A stretch of 64,000 nt of DNA from Amycolatopsis dendrobii (GCF_014145675.1 NZ_JACGZW010000002.1:744001-808000); one strand, 5' to 3'; shown: positions 51,552-59,678, numbered from the stretch's first letter. A program made the numbers and translations. Notes: generated by a model not told the origin, from the letters alone.

Positions 51552-51587
51552 AGAGTTCTATAACTGTCTCCACTGTTATAGAACTCT
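51552..51587. promoter_or_regulatory. Long inverted-repeat operator upstream of trpBA
   Basis: AGAGTTCTATAAC (51552-51564) and GTTATAGAACTCT (51575-51587) are perfect 13-bp arms with a 10-base spacer, AT-rich in a GC-rich setting. It begins 14 bases upstream of the trpB ATG, so bound protein would block initiation. The GntR/HutC protein at 48895-49629 is the likely ligand-responsive repressor. No leader peptide rich in Trp codons is visible. Confidence 0.8.
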
Positions 51588-51609
51588 TGGCGGCGGAGTG
51601 CAAGCCCCG

Positions 51610-52218
51610 TCAGCGGTGCCGCAACACCTCGACGCCGTCGCCGTCCAGGTCGTCGAGGAACCGGGAGCGGCCGGTCATCGCCATGATCAGCGCGAGTGTC
51701 GGGCCGGACACGAGGGGTCCCGAGCCGCCGGAAAAGTCGCTGTCGGTAGCCGCGAGGCGGAGGCCGCGGACGCGTCCTTTGGCGAGCACGACGAGGTCGG
51801 AGCCGAGGTAGTAGCGGGCTACCGCGGTAAGCGTTTCGAGCGGATACTCGTGGCGGATGCCGAGCGGGCGGCGGATGTCCTCGCCGTGCACGACCGTCTC
51901 GCCGAGCATCGCCACCACCGGCAGCGGCGGTTTCGTCGTGCTGGTGACGACCCGGCGGAAGCGGGCCAACGTGTCGGCCGGGTTGTCGCCGAGGTGCTCG
52001 GCCAACCGCATCGCGACCTGCCGATCGAAGTCGAATCGGCAGCGGAGCACGCCTGCCATCCAGCGCAGCGGCGTGAGCGACGCGCCCGCGGTGAGGTGGG
52101 CCAGCACTTCCCGGACGGAGAGCCCTTCGCACAGCGAGGGCGTGTTCCACGCGGCGTCGGACAGGTCGTCGGCCAGCGCGGCGCGTTCGGCGTGGATCTG
52201 CGGCCAGGTGGCGGTCAT
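51610..52218 (-). CDS. DinB-fold maleylpyruvate isomerase family protein
   Basis: A 202-residue four-helix protein of the mycothiol-dependent maleylpyruvate isomerase (TIGR03083) group. Metal-site histidines appear in VREVLAHLTAG and TVVHGEDIRRPLGI, and the N-terminal DAAWNTPSLCEGLSVREVLA is typical. Such proteins use mycothiol, fitting an actinomycete; the exact reaction is unknown. GAGGAG precedes ATG 52218. Divergent from an ECF sigma factor. Confidence 0.87.
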   Translation of the reverse strand: MTATWPQIHAERAALADDLSDAAWNTPSLCEGLSVREVLAHLTAGASLTPLRWMAGVLRCRFDFDRQVAMRLAEHLGDNPADTLARFRRVVTSTTKPPLPVVAMLGETVVHGEDIRRPLGIRHEYPLETLTAVARYYLGSDLVVLAKGRVRGLRLAATDSDFSGGSGPLVSGPTLALIMAMTGRSRFLDDLDGDGVEVLRHR

Positions 52219-52280
52219 TCCAGGTCTCCTCGGTAGTCGTTGCCAGGTGAGACCGGCCGGATGCGGCAGAATCGTCGGTC

Positions 52281-53237
52281 GTGGGGGAATTTTCTTCAGC
52301 GGCTGCGTTCACCCGTGCGGTGGCCCCGTTGCGAGTGGAATTGCGTGCGCACTGTTACCGGATGCTCGGCTCGATGCACGACGCCGACGACGCCGTGCAA
52401 GAGGCATTGCTGCGAGCGTGGCGCGGGCTGCCTGGGTTCGAAGGTCGCAGCACGCTGCGCACCTGGCTGTACACGGTCGCCACGCGGACCTGCCTGGACC
52501 TCATCGAGCAGCGCGGCCGCCGCGCACTGCCGGTCGACCTGGGCCCGGCGAGCGAGCAGGTCGTCCTCGACTCAGCCCCGCGTACCGACGTGGCCTGGTT
52601 GGGTCCGTGCCCCGATTTCCCCGAGGCCAGTTACGAACAACGCGAGGCGGTTGAGCTGGCTTTCGTCGCCGCGTGCCGCCATCTGCCGGGCAATCAACGG
52701 GCGGCGCTGCTGCTGTTCGACGTCCTCGGCTTCTCCGCCGCCGAGATCGCCGCGATGATGGAAACGTCGGTGACCTCGGTGAACTCCGCCTTGGCCCGCG
52801 CCCGCCGGACCATCTCGGCGCACGTTCCCGCCCGAACGCAGCAGCAGATCCTCGGCGACTCCCGTCTCCACGAGCTGGCGGCCGATTTCGCGACGGCCCT
52901 TGCCGAAGGCGACGTCGACGGCCTCGTAAGCCTGCTGACCGAGGACGTCACCTGGTCGATGCCGCCGCTGCCGCACTGGTACCGCGGCCGCGCCGCCGTG
53001 ACGGAGTTCGCCGTCCAGGTCCCGATGACGCGCTGTCCGAGCTGGCGCTTCCGGCTGATCAGCGCGAACGCCCAGCCCGCGGTGGCGTTCTACCTCGGCG
53101 GTTCGGGGACTGTCCCGCACGAGGCGTGGTCCATCACCGTGCTTACCCTGCGGGAGGGCCTGATCTGCGACCTCACGTCCTTCCTCGGCGCAGAACATTT
53201 CCCAGCCTTCGGACTGCCCGCCGCGGTCATGCCTTAG
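52281..53237 (+). CDS. ECF sigma factor, SigG-like, with C-terminal SnoaL-like domain
   Basis: A 318-residue sigma factor. Region 2: LRAHCYRMLGSMHDADDAVQ, EALLRAWRGLPGFEGRSTLR, TWLYTVATRTCLDLIEQRGR; region 4: LPGNQRAALLLFDVLGFSAA, MMETSVTSVNSALARARRTI. A C-terminal SnoaL-like domain (about 200-318) follows, which in such ECF groups replaces a separate anti-sigma. GTG 52281 starts about 60 bases from the divergent DinB-fold gene. The 3' end overlaps the convergent XRE-cupin gene by 11 bases. Confidence 0.9.
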   Translation: MGEFSSAAAFTRAVAPLRVELRAHCYRMLGSMHDADDAVQEALLRAWRGLPGFEGRSTLRTWLYTVATRTCLDLIEQRGRRALPVDLGPASEQVVLDSAPRTDVAWLGPCPDFPEASYEQREAVELAFVAACRHLPGNQRAALLLFDVLGFSAAEIAAMMETSVTSVNSALARARRTISAHVPARTQQQILGDSRLHELAADFATALAEGDVDGLVSLLTEDVTWSMPPLPHWYRGRAAVTEFAVQVPMTRCPSWRFRLISANAQPAVAFYLGGSGTVPHEAWSITVLTLREGLICDLTSFLGAEHFPAFGLPAAVMP

Positions 53238-53805
53238 GCGCGGCCCGCACGTGCGCGCGCTGCCCCTGCCGTCCGATCAAGCACAGGTACTCCACTGGTT
53301 CCGCCGACGCCGCGCCGAACCAATGCGGCACCCGGGTGTCGAATTCCGCTGCCTCGCCCGGAGAAAGCGTCATGTCGTGCTCGCCGAGCACCAGCCTTAA
53401 TTGTCCATTGAGGACATACGCCCACTCGTAGCCCTCGTGGGTCTTGGGATCGGGTTCCTGCTTCTTCCGTTGCCCGGGCAGGATGAACTTGTACGCCTGG
53501 ATCCCGCCCGGACGGCGGGTCAACGGCAGGATCGTCACTCCGTCGGAGCAGCTGATCGGGCGGAGGTGGATACGCGGGTCGCCGGTTTGCGGGGCGTCGA
53601 CCAGTTCGTCGAGGGTCACGCCGTGTGCGCGGGCCAGCGGCAGCAGCTGTTCCAGGGTGGGCCGCCGGTTGCCGGACTCCAGCCGCGACAGCGTGCTGGC
53701 CGCGATGCCGGTCTGCGCGGCCAGTTCGGCCAGCGTGACCTCCCGCTTCCGGCGCAGCTCGCGCAACCGGGGGCCGACTGCGTCCAGGGCTCGGTCGTCG
53801 TCCAT
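53227..53805 (-). CDS. XRE-family regulator with cupin domain
   Basis: A 192-residue repressor-type protein: N-terminal HTH (LRELRRKREVTLAELAAQTG, IAASTLSRLESGNRRPTLEQ) and C-terminal cupin (HEGYEWAYVLNGQLRLVLGE, MTLSPGEAAEFDTRVPHWFG) that binds a small ligand. The ATG at 53805 is preferred to the frame start at 53862. A 7-bp-arm dyad lies just upstream, between it and the divergent methyltransferase, which is the probable target. Confidence 0.9.
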   Translation of the reverse strand: MDDDRALDAVGPRLRELRRKREVTLAELAAQTGIAASTLSRLESGNRRPTLEQLLPLARAHGVTLDELVDAPQTGDPRIHLRPISCSDGVTILPLTRRPGGIQAYKFILPGQRKKQEPDPKTHEGYEWAYVLNGQLRLVLGEHDMTLSPGEAAEFDTRVPHWFGAASAEPVEYLCLIGRQGQRAHVRAAPKA

Positions 53806-53823
53806 TTCCCGAGTTTGACAGAT

Positions 53824-53841
53824 TGGCAAGTTTGCTTGCCA
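53824..53841. promoter_or_regulatory. Operator dyad for the XRE-cupin regulator
   Basis: TGGCAAG (53824-53830), TTTG, CTTGCCA (53835-53841) forms an 18-bp dyad between the divergent XRE-cupin (start 53805) and methyltransferase (start 53894) genes. Confidence 0.65.
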
Positions 53842-53893
53842 GTCGTGCCGGAGGGTTTGCAAGCTGGGAGCAGGAGCCAGGAAAGGAATCGTT

Positions 53894-54457
53894 GTGCCGC
53901 ATGCATTCGATCAGTCCTATTGGGACGAGCACTGGGCCGGTGCCGCCGGGCACGCGCAGCTCGAACCGCATCCGCAGCTGGTCGAGGAGGCGGGGAAACT
54001 CCCGCCCGGACGCGCGCTGGACGCCGGCTGCGGGGAGGGTACGGAGGCGCTCTGGCTCGCTGAGCACGGATGGCGGGTGACGGCGGTCGACCTGTCCGAG
54101 GAGGTGCTGCGGCATGCGCGCGAACGGTCGAGCGCGGTCGAGTGGGTGTGCGCTGACCTGCTGAGCTGGGCCCCGGACGGGCAGTTCGACCTGGTCGCCA
54201 CGCACTACGTGCACGCCGCGGGTCCGCTGTTCGAACGGCTCGCGGAGTGGGTCGCGCCGGGCGGGACGTTGCTGGTGGTCGGACATCACCACGGTGAGCT
54301 GCATCCGCCGGAGTCGACGATCACCGTCCACGACGTCGGACTCGCTCCGGAGCAGTGGGAGATCACGGTCGCCGAGAACCGGACGCGGAAGGTGCCTGGC
54401 GGGGAATTGCACGACACGATTCTCTGTGCCCGCAAGCTTTCTTCGCCCAACGCGTAA
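53894..54457 (+). CDS. Class I SAM-dependent methyltransferase
   Basis: A 187-residue protein. SAM motif I LDAGCGEGTEALWLAEHGWR, motif II VTAVDLSEEVLRHARER, VEWVCADLLSWAPDGQFDLV and WVAPGGTLLVVGHH. Short relatives of this type methylate small molecules or thiols, or confer tellurite/thiopurine resistance. AAAGGAATC precedes GTG 53894. Divergent from the XRE-cupin regulator that probably controls it. Confidence 0.88.
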   Translation: MPHAFDQSYWDEHWAGAAGHAQLEPHPQLVEEAGKLPPGRALDAGCGEGTEALWLAEHGWRVTAVDLSEEVLRHARERSSAVEWVCADLLSWAPDGQFDLVATHYVHAAGPLFERLAEWVAPGGTLLVVGHHHGELHPPESTITVHDVGLAPEQWEITVAENRTRKVPGGELHDTILCARKLSSPNA

Positions 54458-54497
54458 TCAGTGGCGGCCGGGAGCGATTCGGTAGTGCACTGGAGCG

Positions 54498-55181
54498 GTG
54501 GCGGCCTATGACGAGATCGCGGACTGGTACGAAGAGGAGTTTCTCCGCGCCCAGCCGGTGAGCCCGGGGGCGAGCGCGCTGCGGGAGCTTCTCGGCGAAG
54601 GCAGCGGCGTGTGCCTGGAGATCGGCTGCGGCACCGGCGTGCACGCTGACCTGGTGCGGCAGCTGGGCTGGACGCCGCTCGGCGTCGACCTGTCCAGCGG
54701 GATGCTGCGGCACGCCCGCGCCCGGCTGCCGATCGCGCAGGCCGACGCCGCGCGCTTGCCGGTTCGGGACCACAGCGTCGCCGCGGTCGTCGCGGTGTTG
54801 GTGCACACCGACATGCCCGCGTATTTCGCCGTGTTGCGCGAGGTGTCGAGGGTGCTGCGGCCGGGCGGCGTGTTCGTGCACGTCGGCGTCCATCCGTGCT
54901 TCTGCGGCGGATTCGCGGACCGCGGCGACCCGGCCGCAGTGGTTGTCCGTCCTGGCTATCTCGACGGGCACTGGACCAAGAAATCGTGGACCGATCAGGG
55001 GATTCGCGACAAGGTCGGGGCCACACACTGGCCGTTGGCCGAATTGCTGAACGGTTTCCGTGACGCGGGTCTGTCGTTCGACCGGTTCGCCGAGACTGGG
55101 ACCCCGCTGCCGATCGTGCTGGCGGTGCGCGCGTTCATCGACGCGGAAGCAACCGAAGAATCACGATCGCGCCAACCGTGA
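54498..55181 (+). CDS. Class I SAM-dependent methyltransferase (second)
   Basis: A 227-residue methyltransferase: YDEIADWYEEEF, motif I CLEIGCGTGVHADLVRQLGW, LGVDLSSGMLRHARARLPIA, then LRPGGVFVHVGVHPCFCGGF and a C-terminal substrate domain with WPLAELLNGFRDAGL. The UbiE/Cyc2-like layout suggests a small-molecule substrate. GTG 54498 lies 40 bases after the previous methyltransferase and the two may be co-transcribed. It overlaps the 3' end of the convergent MFS gene by 47 bases. Confidence 0.88.
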   Translation: MAAYDEIADWYEEEFLRAQPVSPGASALRELLGEGSGVCLEIGCGTGVHADLVRQLGWTPLGVDLSSGMLRHARARLPIAQADAARLPVRDHSVAAVVAVLVHTDMPAYFAVLREVSRVLRPGGVFVHVGVHPCFCGGFADRGDPAAVVVRPGYLDGHWTKKSWTDQGIRDKVGATHWPLAELLNGFRDAGLSFDRFAETGTPLPIVLAVRAFIDAEATEESRSRQP

Positions 55182-56463
55182 GAGCCAGAATCCCGCCGCA
55201 CGCCAGCGCGAGCGCGTGCAGTGGAGAACCGGGCAGCGCGGAGTAGTAGACCGCGCCGATCACCGCGACTCCCAGTGCTCCGCCGATCTGCTGGCCGGTC
55301 GCGAGCACGCCGGAGGCCATCCCGGCGTCGGCGCGAGGGACGGCGGACAGGACGTGGTTCAGCAGCGGCGGTACGAGCAGGCCCTGACCTGCGCCGATAA
55401 GCGCTAGCGCGGGGACGAAGGACCAAGGGGTGGTCGAAAGCGTGATCAGCACTGTGTAGCCGAGTCCGGCAGTCGCCGCACCGGTCAACGGGGCGTGGCG
55501 AACGCGGCCGCCGAGGAGGCTCATTGCGAGGAAGGCGGCGGCGAACGGTACGTACGTCAGCGCGGCGGCAAGCGGGCTGAGACCAAGACCGTCTTGCAGG
55601 GCAAGCGAAAGCACGAGGAAGAACGAGTTGATCCCGGCGTAGGTGAGCAGCACGAGGCACATGCCGAGGCTGAACTCGCGCTGCCGCACCAGTCCTGGCC
55701 GGACCAGTGGCGCGGGTACGCGGCGTTCGACGGCGGCGAAGACCGCCATCGCGAGTCCGCCGCCGGCGAGGCTGCACCAGGACCACAGCGGCCAGCCCGC
55801 TTCCCTCCCGGCGACGAGCGGTACGACGAGCAGGGAGAGTGCGACGGTCAGCACCGCGGCGCCGCGAAGGTCCAGTCGCGCGGTGCCGTTCGACCGGGTC
55901 CGGGGCAGGAAACGGGCGGCGAGAGCGAGGGTGAGCAGTCCGAGGGGGACGTTGACCCAGAAGATCGGCCGCCACGGGCTGCCGAAAAGGTTCGCGGTCA
56001 CGAGCACGCCGCCCAGCAGCTGGCCGGTGACGCCGGACAGGCCGATGACCGCGCCGAGCGCGGCGAACGCCCTCGGCCGGTGCGGGCCGGGAACCACGAC
56101 GTGGACCATCGCGAGCACCTGCGGGAACATCGCCGCGGCGCCGAGGCCCTGGACGAACCTCGCGGCGACCAGCCAGCCCGCGCCCGGTGCGGCGGCGCAC
56201 GCGGCCGACGACGCGGTGAACACCAGCAGCCCGGCCAGGAACACCGGTTTGCGGCCGTAGCGGTCGCCGAGCCGGGCGAACGTGACGAGTGCCACGGCAT
56301 AGGCGAGCTGGTACCCGGCGAGCAGCAACTGGAGTTCGGCGGGCGAGGCGCCGAGGTCGGTCCGGATGGCGGGCGCGGCGACGAACACGATGAACGTGTC
56401 CAGCACTGCCATGAAGACGCCGGTGAACAGGATCGCGAGCGTGCGCCAAGGTGCGGGGTGCAT
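55135..56463 (-). CDS. MFS drug-type exporter (DHA family)
   Basis: A 442-residue carrier with 12-14 predicted helices. Motif D-like LDTFIVFVAAPAIRTDLG, motif A GDRYGRKPVFLAGLLVFTAS, motif C GLSGVTGQLLGGVLVTANLF, all typical of proton-driven drug exporters. Divergent from an XRE regulator with only about 85 bases between the starts, so it is probably controlled by it. Likely role: efflux of a toxic or antibiotic compound; substrate unknown. Confidence 0.9.
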   Translation of the reverse strand: MHPAPWRTLAILFTGVFMAVLDTFIVFVAAPAIRTDLGASPAELQLLLAGYQLAYAVALVTFARLGDRYGRKPVFLAGLLVFTASSAACAAAPGAGWLVAARFVQGLGAAAMFPQVLAMVHVVVPGPHRPRAFAALGAVIGLSGVTGQLLGGVLVTANLFGSPWRPIFWVNVPLGLLTLALAARFLPRTRSNGTARLDLRGAAVLTVALSLLVVPLVAGREAGWPLWSWCSLAGGGLAMAVFAAVERRVPAPLVRPGLVRQREFSLGMCLVLLTYAGINSFFLVLSLALQDGLGLSPLAAALTYVPFAAAFLAMSLLGGRVRHAPLTGAATAGLGYTVLITLSTTPWSFVPALALIGAGQGLLVPPLLNHVLSAVPRADAGMASGVLATGQQIGGALGVAVIGAVYYSALPGSPLHALALACGGILALTVGAIVILRLLPRR

Positions 56464-56512
56464 GTCTTGATCGTCGGCAGCGGGCCGGAGGCGGTGGTAG
56501 CGGGCGAATATG

Positions 56513-56531
56513 CTGGTATCGCCACTACCAG
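56513..56531. promoter_or_regulatory. Short dyad between MFS exporter and XRE regulator
   Basis: CTGGTA (56513-56518), 7-base spacer, TACCAG (56526-56531) just upstream of the XRE gene and within the shared divergent promoter region. Candidate operator; short arms make this tentative. Confidence 0.4.
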
Positions 56532-56547
56532 GACCGGGGAGGAACGC

Positions 56548-57363
56548 ATGGGGTCCGCGTCGCGCCGCCGCGCTCTCGCGGACTTCCTGCGTTCGCGTCG
56601 CGATCGGCTCACCCCCGCGGAGGTCGGTCTTCCGGCGGGGCCGCGCCGGCGCGCGCCGGGCCTGCGCCGCGAGGAACTCGCTCAGCTGGCCGGGGTCAGC
56701 GTCACCTGGTACACGTGGCTCGAACAGGCGCGGGACATCACTGTCAGCAGGCAGGTGCTGGCGAGTCTCGCCAGGGAACTCCGGCTTTCCGAGACCGAAC
56801 GGCAGCATCTCTTCTCCCTCGCCGAGGAACCGCCGCCGGACCGCGAGGCGACGTCTTCGCCGCAGGCGCTGCAGGGCATGGTCGACGCACTGGACCCGAA
56901 CCCGGCGTACGTGCTCGACGCGCATTGGGACTTCGTGGCGTGGAACCGTGCCGAGGCCGCGCTGATCGGCGATCCGGCGCTGCTGCCCGCCGGGGAGCGG
57001 AACCTGCTGTGGCTGGTGTTCGCCGTGCCGCGGATCCGTGCGCTGCTGGTCGACTGGCCCGGCCAGGCCCGGAATCTCCTCGCGCAGTACCGTGCCGACG
57101 TCGCGCATCGGGCCGAGGATCCGCGCGCGGCCGGGCTGGTGCGGACGCTGCGCGAGGCCAGTCCGGAGTTCGGCGAATGGTGGGCCGCGCACGACGTCGC
57201 GCCGTTCGCCGGCAACCGGAGGGTTTTCGATCATCCGAGGGCAGGCGTGCTCGCCTTCGACTACGTGAAACTGTCCACTATGGACGAGTCCGGCCGGAAG
57301 CTGTTCACCTGCTTGCCCGCCGATTCCGGCACCGCCGCGAAGCTCGCGTCGCTGACCGCGTGA
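56548..57363 (+). CDS. XRE-family regulator with MmyB-like ligand domain
   Basis: A 271-residue regulator common in actinomycetes: N-terminal XRE HTH (ADFLRSRRDRLTPAEVGLPA, GLRREELAQLAGVSVTWYTW, LEQARDITVSRQVLASLARE) and a C-terminal MmyB-like domain (VLDAHWDFVAWNRAEAALIG, NLLWLVFAVPRIRALLVDW, FAGNRRVFDHPRAGVLAFDY). The C-terminal fold binds fatty-acid-like ligands in related MmyB. GGGGAGGAACGC precedes ATG. Divergent from the MFS exporter, its probable target. Confidence 0.9.
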   Translation: MGSASRRRALADFLRSRRDRLTPAEVGLPAGPRRRAPGLRREELAQLAGVSVTWYTWLEQARDITVSRQVLASLARELRLSETERQHLFSLAEEPPPDREATSSPQALQGMVDALDPNPAYVLDAHWDFVAWNRAEAALIGDPALLPAGERNLLWLVFAVPRIRALLVDWPGQARNLLAQYRADVAHRAEDPRAAGLVRTLREASPEFGEWWAAHDVAPFAGNRRVFDHPRAGVLAFDYVKLSTMDESGRKLFTCLPADSGTAAKLASLTA

Positions 57364-57393
57364 AATTCGGATGCGCGCCGCCGGGAAGATCTT

Positions 57394-57406
57394 TATCCTG
57401 GCGATC
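57394..57406 (+). promoter_or_regulatory. Candidate -10 element for a leaderless leader-peptide transcript
   Basis: TATCCT at 57394-57399 lies seven bases before GTG 57407, matching a -10 hexamer whose transcript would start at or next to the GTG. No convincing -35 is visible. See the leader peptide and hairpin entries. Confidence 0.4.
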
Positions 57407-57433
57407 GTGATACAGCACCAGCTCTACCTCTGA
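57407..57433 (+). CDS. Candidate leader peptide of the ABC-F gene (8 residues)
   Basis: GTG ATA CAG CAC CAG CTC TAC CTC TGA encodes (M)IQHQLYL. It ends 90 bases before the ABC-F ATG; the TGA overlaps the first arm of a strong hairpin. Short upstream ORFs with this placement regulate many ABC-F and rRNA-methylase resistance genes by ribosome stalling. Coding is inferred from position and structure only. Confidence 0.5.
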   Translation: MIQHQLYL

Positions 57434-57482
57434 GGGAGCACCGCCTCCACCGGTACCGCGCGCGTTCGCGGCACCGGCCCTC
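57432..57482 (+). promoter_or_regulatory. Attenuator-like hairpin before the ABC-F gene
   Basis: The main stem is CCGGTACCGCG (57450-57460) with CGCGGCACCGG (57467-57477) around CGCGTT, one mismatch. GAGGG (57432-57436), which overlaps the leader-peptide stop, can pair with CCCTC (57478-57482) to lengthen it, followed by a T-rich GTCCTTGTTG. A ribosome paused on the leader peptide would cover GAGGG and weaken the stem. Confidence 0.55.
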
Positions 57483-57523
57483 GTCCTTGTTGCTGATCAC
57501 GTTTCATCGGAGGCATTTCCCTC

Positions 57524-59104
57524 ATGACATCTCCGCTTTCGCCTGCGCTCGTGCGCACGGCGCATGTCCGGCTGTCCGACGTCCATGTCGCTTTCGGCGG
57601 CCGTCCAGTGCTCGCCGGGGTCGATCTGGTCGCTGCGGCCGGCGACCGGGTCGCCGTCGTCGGCGAGAACGGGCGTGGCAAGACCACCCTGTTGCGCGTA
57701 CTGGCCGGAACTCAGCCGGTCGACCGCGGCGAGGTTCGCCGCGCGGGCCCGACCGGGGTCGCCGACCAGCAGATCCCCTTGGGAGACCAGGAAACCGTCG
57801 GCGACCTGATCGATCTCGAGTTGACGGCTGTGCGGACTGCGTTGGCCCGTTTGGAAGCCGCGACGACCTCGCTCGCCGAAGGACAATCCGGCGCGGACGA
57901 CGCGTTCGCCGCCGCGCTCTCGGACGCCGAAGCGCTCGACGCGTGGGACGCGGATCGTCGGGTCGAGGTTTCGCTGGCCGCGCTGAACGCGGTCGACGAT
58001 CGGAGCCGTCCGCTCGGCACGTTGTCGGTCGGGCAGCGGCATCGGGTGCGGCTGGCGTGCCTGCTCGGCGCGGGGCATTCCGTGCTGTTGCTGGACGAGC
58101 CGACCAACCACCTCGACGCGTCCGGTCTCGCGCACCTCACCGAACGGCTGCGCGCGTACCCGGGCGTGGTCGTGCTGGTGAGCCACGATCGCGCGTTGCT
58201 CGCCGACGTCGCCACATCCGTGCTGGACCTCGACCCGTCGAGCGACGGCCGTCCGCGCGGCTACGGCGGCGGCTACGCGGCGTACGTCGAGGCCCGGCAA
58301 GCCGAACGGGCTCGCTGGGAGGCGCTGCACGCCGGGCAACTCGCGGAACGGCAGCGCCTCGCGGACGACCTTTCCGCCGCACAGAACCGATTGCGCGACA
58401 ACTGGCGTCCGGAAAAGGGCCACGGCAAGCACACCCGCGCGACCCGGGCACCGGGCCTGGTCCGCGCCGTGCACCGGCGGCAGGAGGAGTTGAGCGCGCA
58501 CGTCGTGGCTGTTCCGCCGCCGCCGGCGCGGTTCGCCATGCCGGAACTGCCGCAGCACCAAGGAACTGTCGCGCTGCGGGCCGCCGGAGTGACCGTCGCC
58601 GGACGGCTGGACCACCCGGTCGACCTGACCCTCGGCGGTGCGGACCGGCTCGTCGTCACCGGCCGGAACGGAGCCGGAAAGTCGACGCTGCTGGCGGTGC
58701 TGGCCGGGACGCTGGAGCCGACATCGGGCACAGTCACGCACGCCCGCTCGGTGCGGATCGGCTGGCTGGGCCAGGAATCCGACCTGCCGGCCCGGCGCAC
58801 GGCCGCCGAGTTGCTCGAACAACGGTTCCCCGGCTCGGCCGACCTGGGCTTGCTCAGCGGATACGACCGGCACCGCCCGATCGCCGAGCTGTCGACCGGT
58901 GCCCGGCGACGGCTGGATCTGGCGCTGGTGCTGGCCGCGCGCCCGCAGGTACTGCTGCTGGACGAGCCGACGAACCACCTGTCCGCGACGCTGGTGGACG
59001 AACTGACCGAAGCCCTGCACTCGACTCCGGCCGCGGTGGTGGTGGCGACCCACGACCGGCAGTTGTTGCGCGACACGGCTTCCTGGCCGAGGTTGGTGCT
59101 GTAG
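57524..59104 (+). CDS. ABC-F family ATPase, probable ribosome-protection type
   Basis: A 526-residue soluble protein with two ATPase domains and no membrane part. NBD1: VGENGRGKTTLLRVLAG (Walker A), LSVGQRHRVRLA (signature), VLLLDEPTNHLD (Walker B). A linker of about 80 residues (residues about 255-335, NWRPEKGHGKHTRATRAPGL) follows. NBD2: VTGRNGAGKSTLLAVLAG, LSTGARRRLDLALVLA (less canonical) and VLLLDEPTNHLS. ABC-F proteins bind the ribosomal E site and can dislodge antibiotics. GGAGG lies nine bases before ATG. A leader peptide and hairpin upstream suggest inducible resistance. Confidence 0.92.
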   Translation: MTSPLSPALVRTAHVRLSDVHVAFGGRPVLAGVDLVAAAGDRVAVVGENGRGKTTLLRVLAGTQPVDRGEVRRAGPTGVADQQIPLGDQETVGDLIDLELTAVRTALARLEAATTSLAEGQSGADDAFAAALSDAEALDAWDADRRVEVSLAALNAVDDRSRPLGTLSVGQRHRVRLACLLGAGHSVLLLDEPTNHLDASGLAHLTERLRAYPGVVVLVSHDRALLADVATSVLDLDPSSDGRPRGYGGGYAAYVEARQAERARWEALHAGQLAERQRLADDLSAAQNRLRDNWRPEKGHGKHTRATRAPGLVRAVHRRQEELSAHVVAVPPPPARFAMPELPQHQGTVALRAAGVTVAGRLDHPVDLTLGGADRLVVTGRNGAGKSTLLAVLAGTLEPTSGTVTHARSVRIGWLGQESDLPARRTAAELLEQRFPGSADLGLLSGYDRHRPIAELSTGARRRLDLALVLAARPQVLLLDEPTNHLSATLVDELTEALHSTPAAVVVATHDRQLLRDTASWPRLVL

Positions 59105-59111
59105 GCCGCTC

Positions 59112-59145
59112 CGATGTGGCGTTGGGTGCGCTCAACGCCACATCG
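59112..59145. terminator. Inverted repeat after the ABC-F gene, ATGTGGCGTTG family
   Basis: Perfect 13-bp arms CGATGTGGCGTTG (59112-59124) and CAACGCCACATCG (59133-59145) around GGTGCGCT, seven bases past the ABC-F stop. It serves as a terminator by position and shares its core with the repeat at 39344-39426. Confidence 0.8.
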
Positions 59146-59187
59146 GGCGCTAACCGCCGCGAAACATCCGCCGGGCAGCCTGGGGCC

Positions 59188-59649
59188 ATGCCTCTGCTGA
59201 TCGAGCGAGCCGACTTCGCGGACCCGCAACTCCGGGTCTTCCTTCAAGCCCACCTGGACGACCTGGCCCCGACCGCCCCCGCCGAAAGCCGGCACGCTCT
59301 CGACCTGGCCGCACTTCAGCGGCCGCACGTCCGGCTCTGGACCGTCCAGGACGACCGGCGCATCGTCGGCACCGCAGCCCTCGCGGCGCTGGAGCCACGG
59401 CACGAGGAACTGAAAAGCATGCGCACCGACCCCGCCCGGCGCGGGCAAGGCATCGCTCGCACGCTCCTCGCCCACCTGCTCCAGGACGCCAAAGACCGGG
59501 GTATCGAACGCGTCTCCCTGGAGACCGGCAGCATGGACTTCTTCGCCCCGGCCCGCGCTTTGTACCTGCGGGCGGGCTTCACCCCGTGCGCGCCGTTCGG
59601 AAGCTACCGGGACGATCCGAACAGCACGTACTTGTCTCGGCGCGTCTGA
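59188..59649 (+). CDS. GNAT-family N-acetyltransferase
   Basis: A 153-residue acetyltransferase: IVGTAALAALEPRHEELKSM, acetyl-CoA loop RTDPARRGQGIARTLLAHLL, and the closing ARALYLRAGFTPCAPFGSYR. The YRDDPNSTYLSRRV end is typical of the YpeA/PhnO-like group that acts on amines or amino-sugars. ATG 59188 lacks a clear ribosome binding site. Follows the ABC-F gene after a terminator. Confidence 0.88.
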   Translation: MPLLIERADFADPQLRVFLQAHLDDLAPTAPAESRHALDLAALQRPHVRLWTVQDDRRIVGTAALAALEPRHEELKSMRTDPARRGQGIARTLLAHLLQDAKDRGIERVSLETGSMDFFAPARALYLRAGFTPCAPFGSYRDDPNSTYLSRRV

Positions 59650-59651
59650 GC

Positions 59652-59678
59652 TGTCACAGATTTTCCGCGACCGGTGTC
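59652..59678 (+). promoter_or_regulatory. ECF41-type promoter
   Basis: TGTCACA (59652-59658) and TGTC (59675-59678) with a 16-base spacer match the known ECF41 consensus (TGTCACA at -35, CGTC at -10). It lies upstream of the flavoprotein at 59715, whose downstream neighbour is the ECF41 sigma factor, as expected for direct regulation by that sigma. Confidence 0.75.

Noticed and set aside
50381..51587. Trp attenuator or T-box before trpB
   Set aside because: No Trp-codon leader peptide or T-box sequence; the only structure is the AT-rich inverted repeat, better read as an operator.
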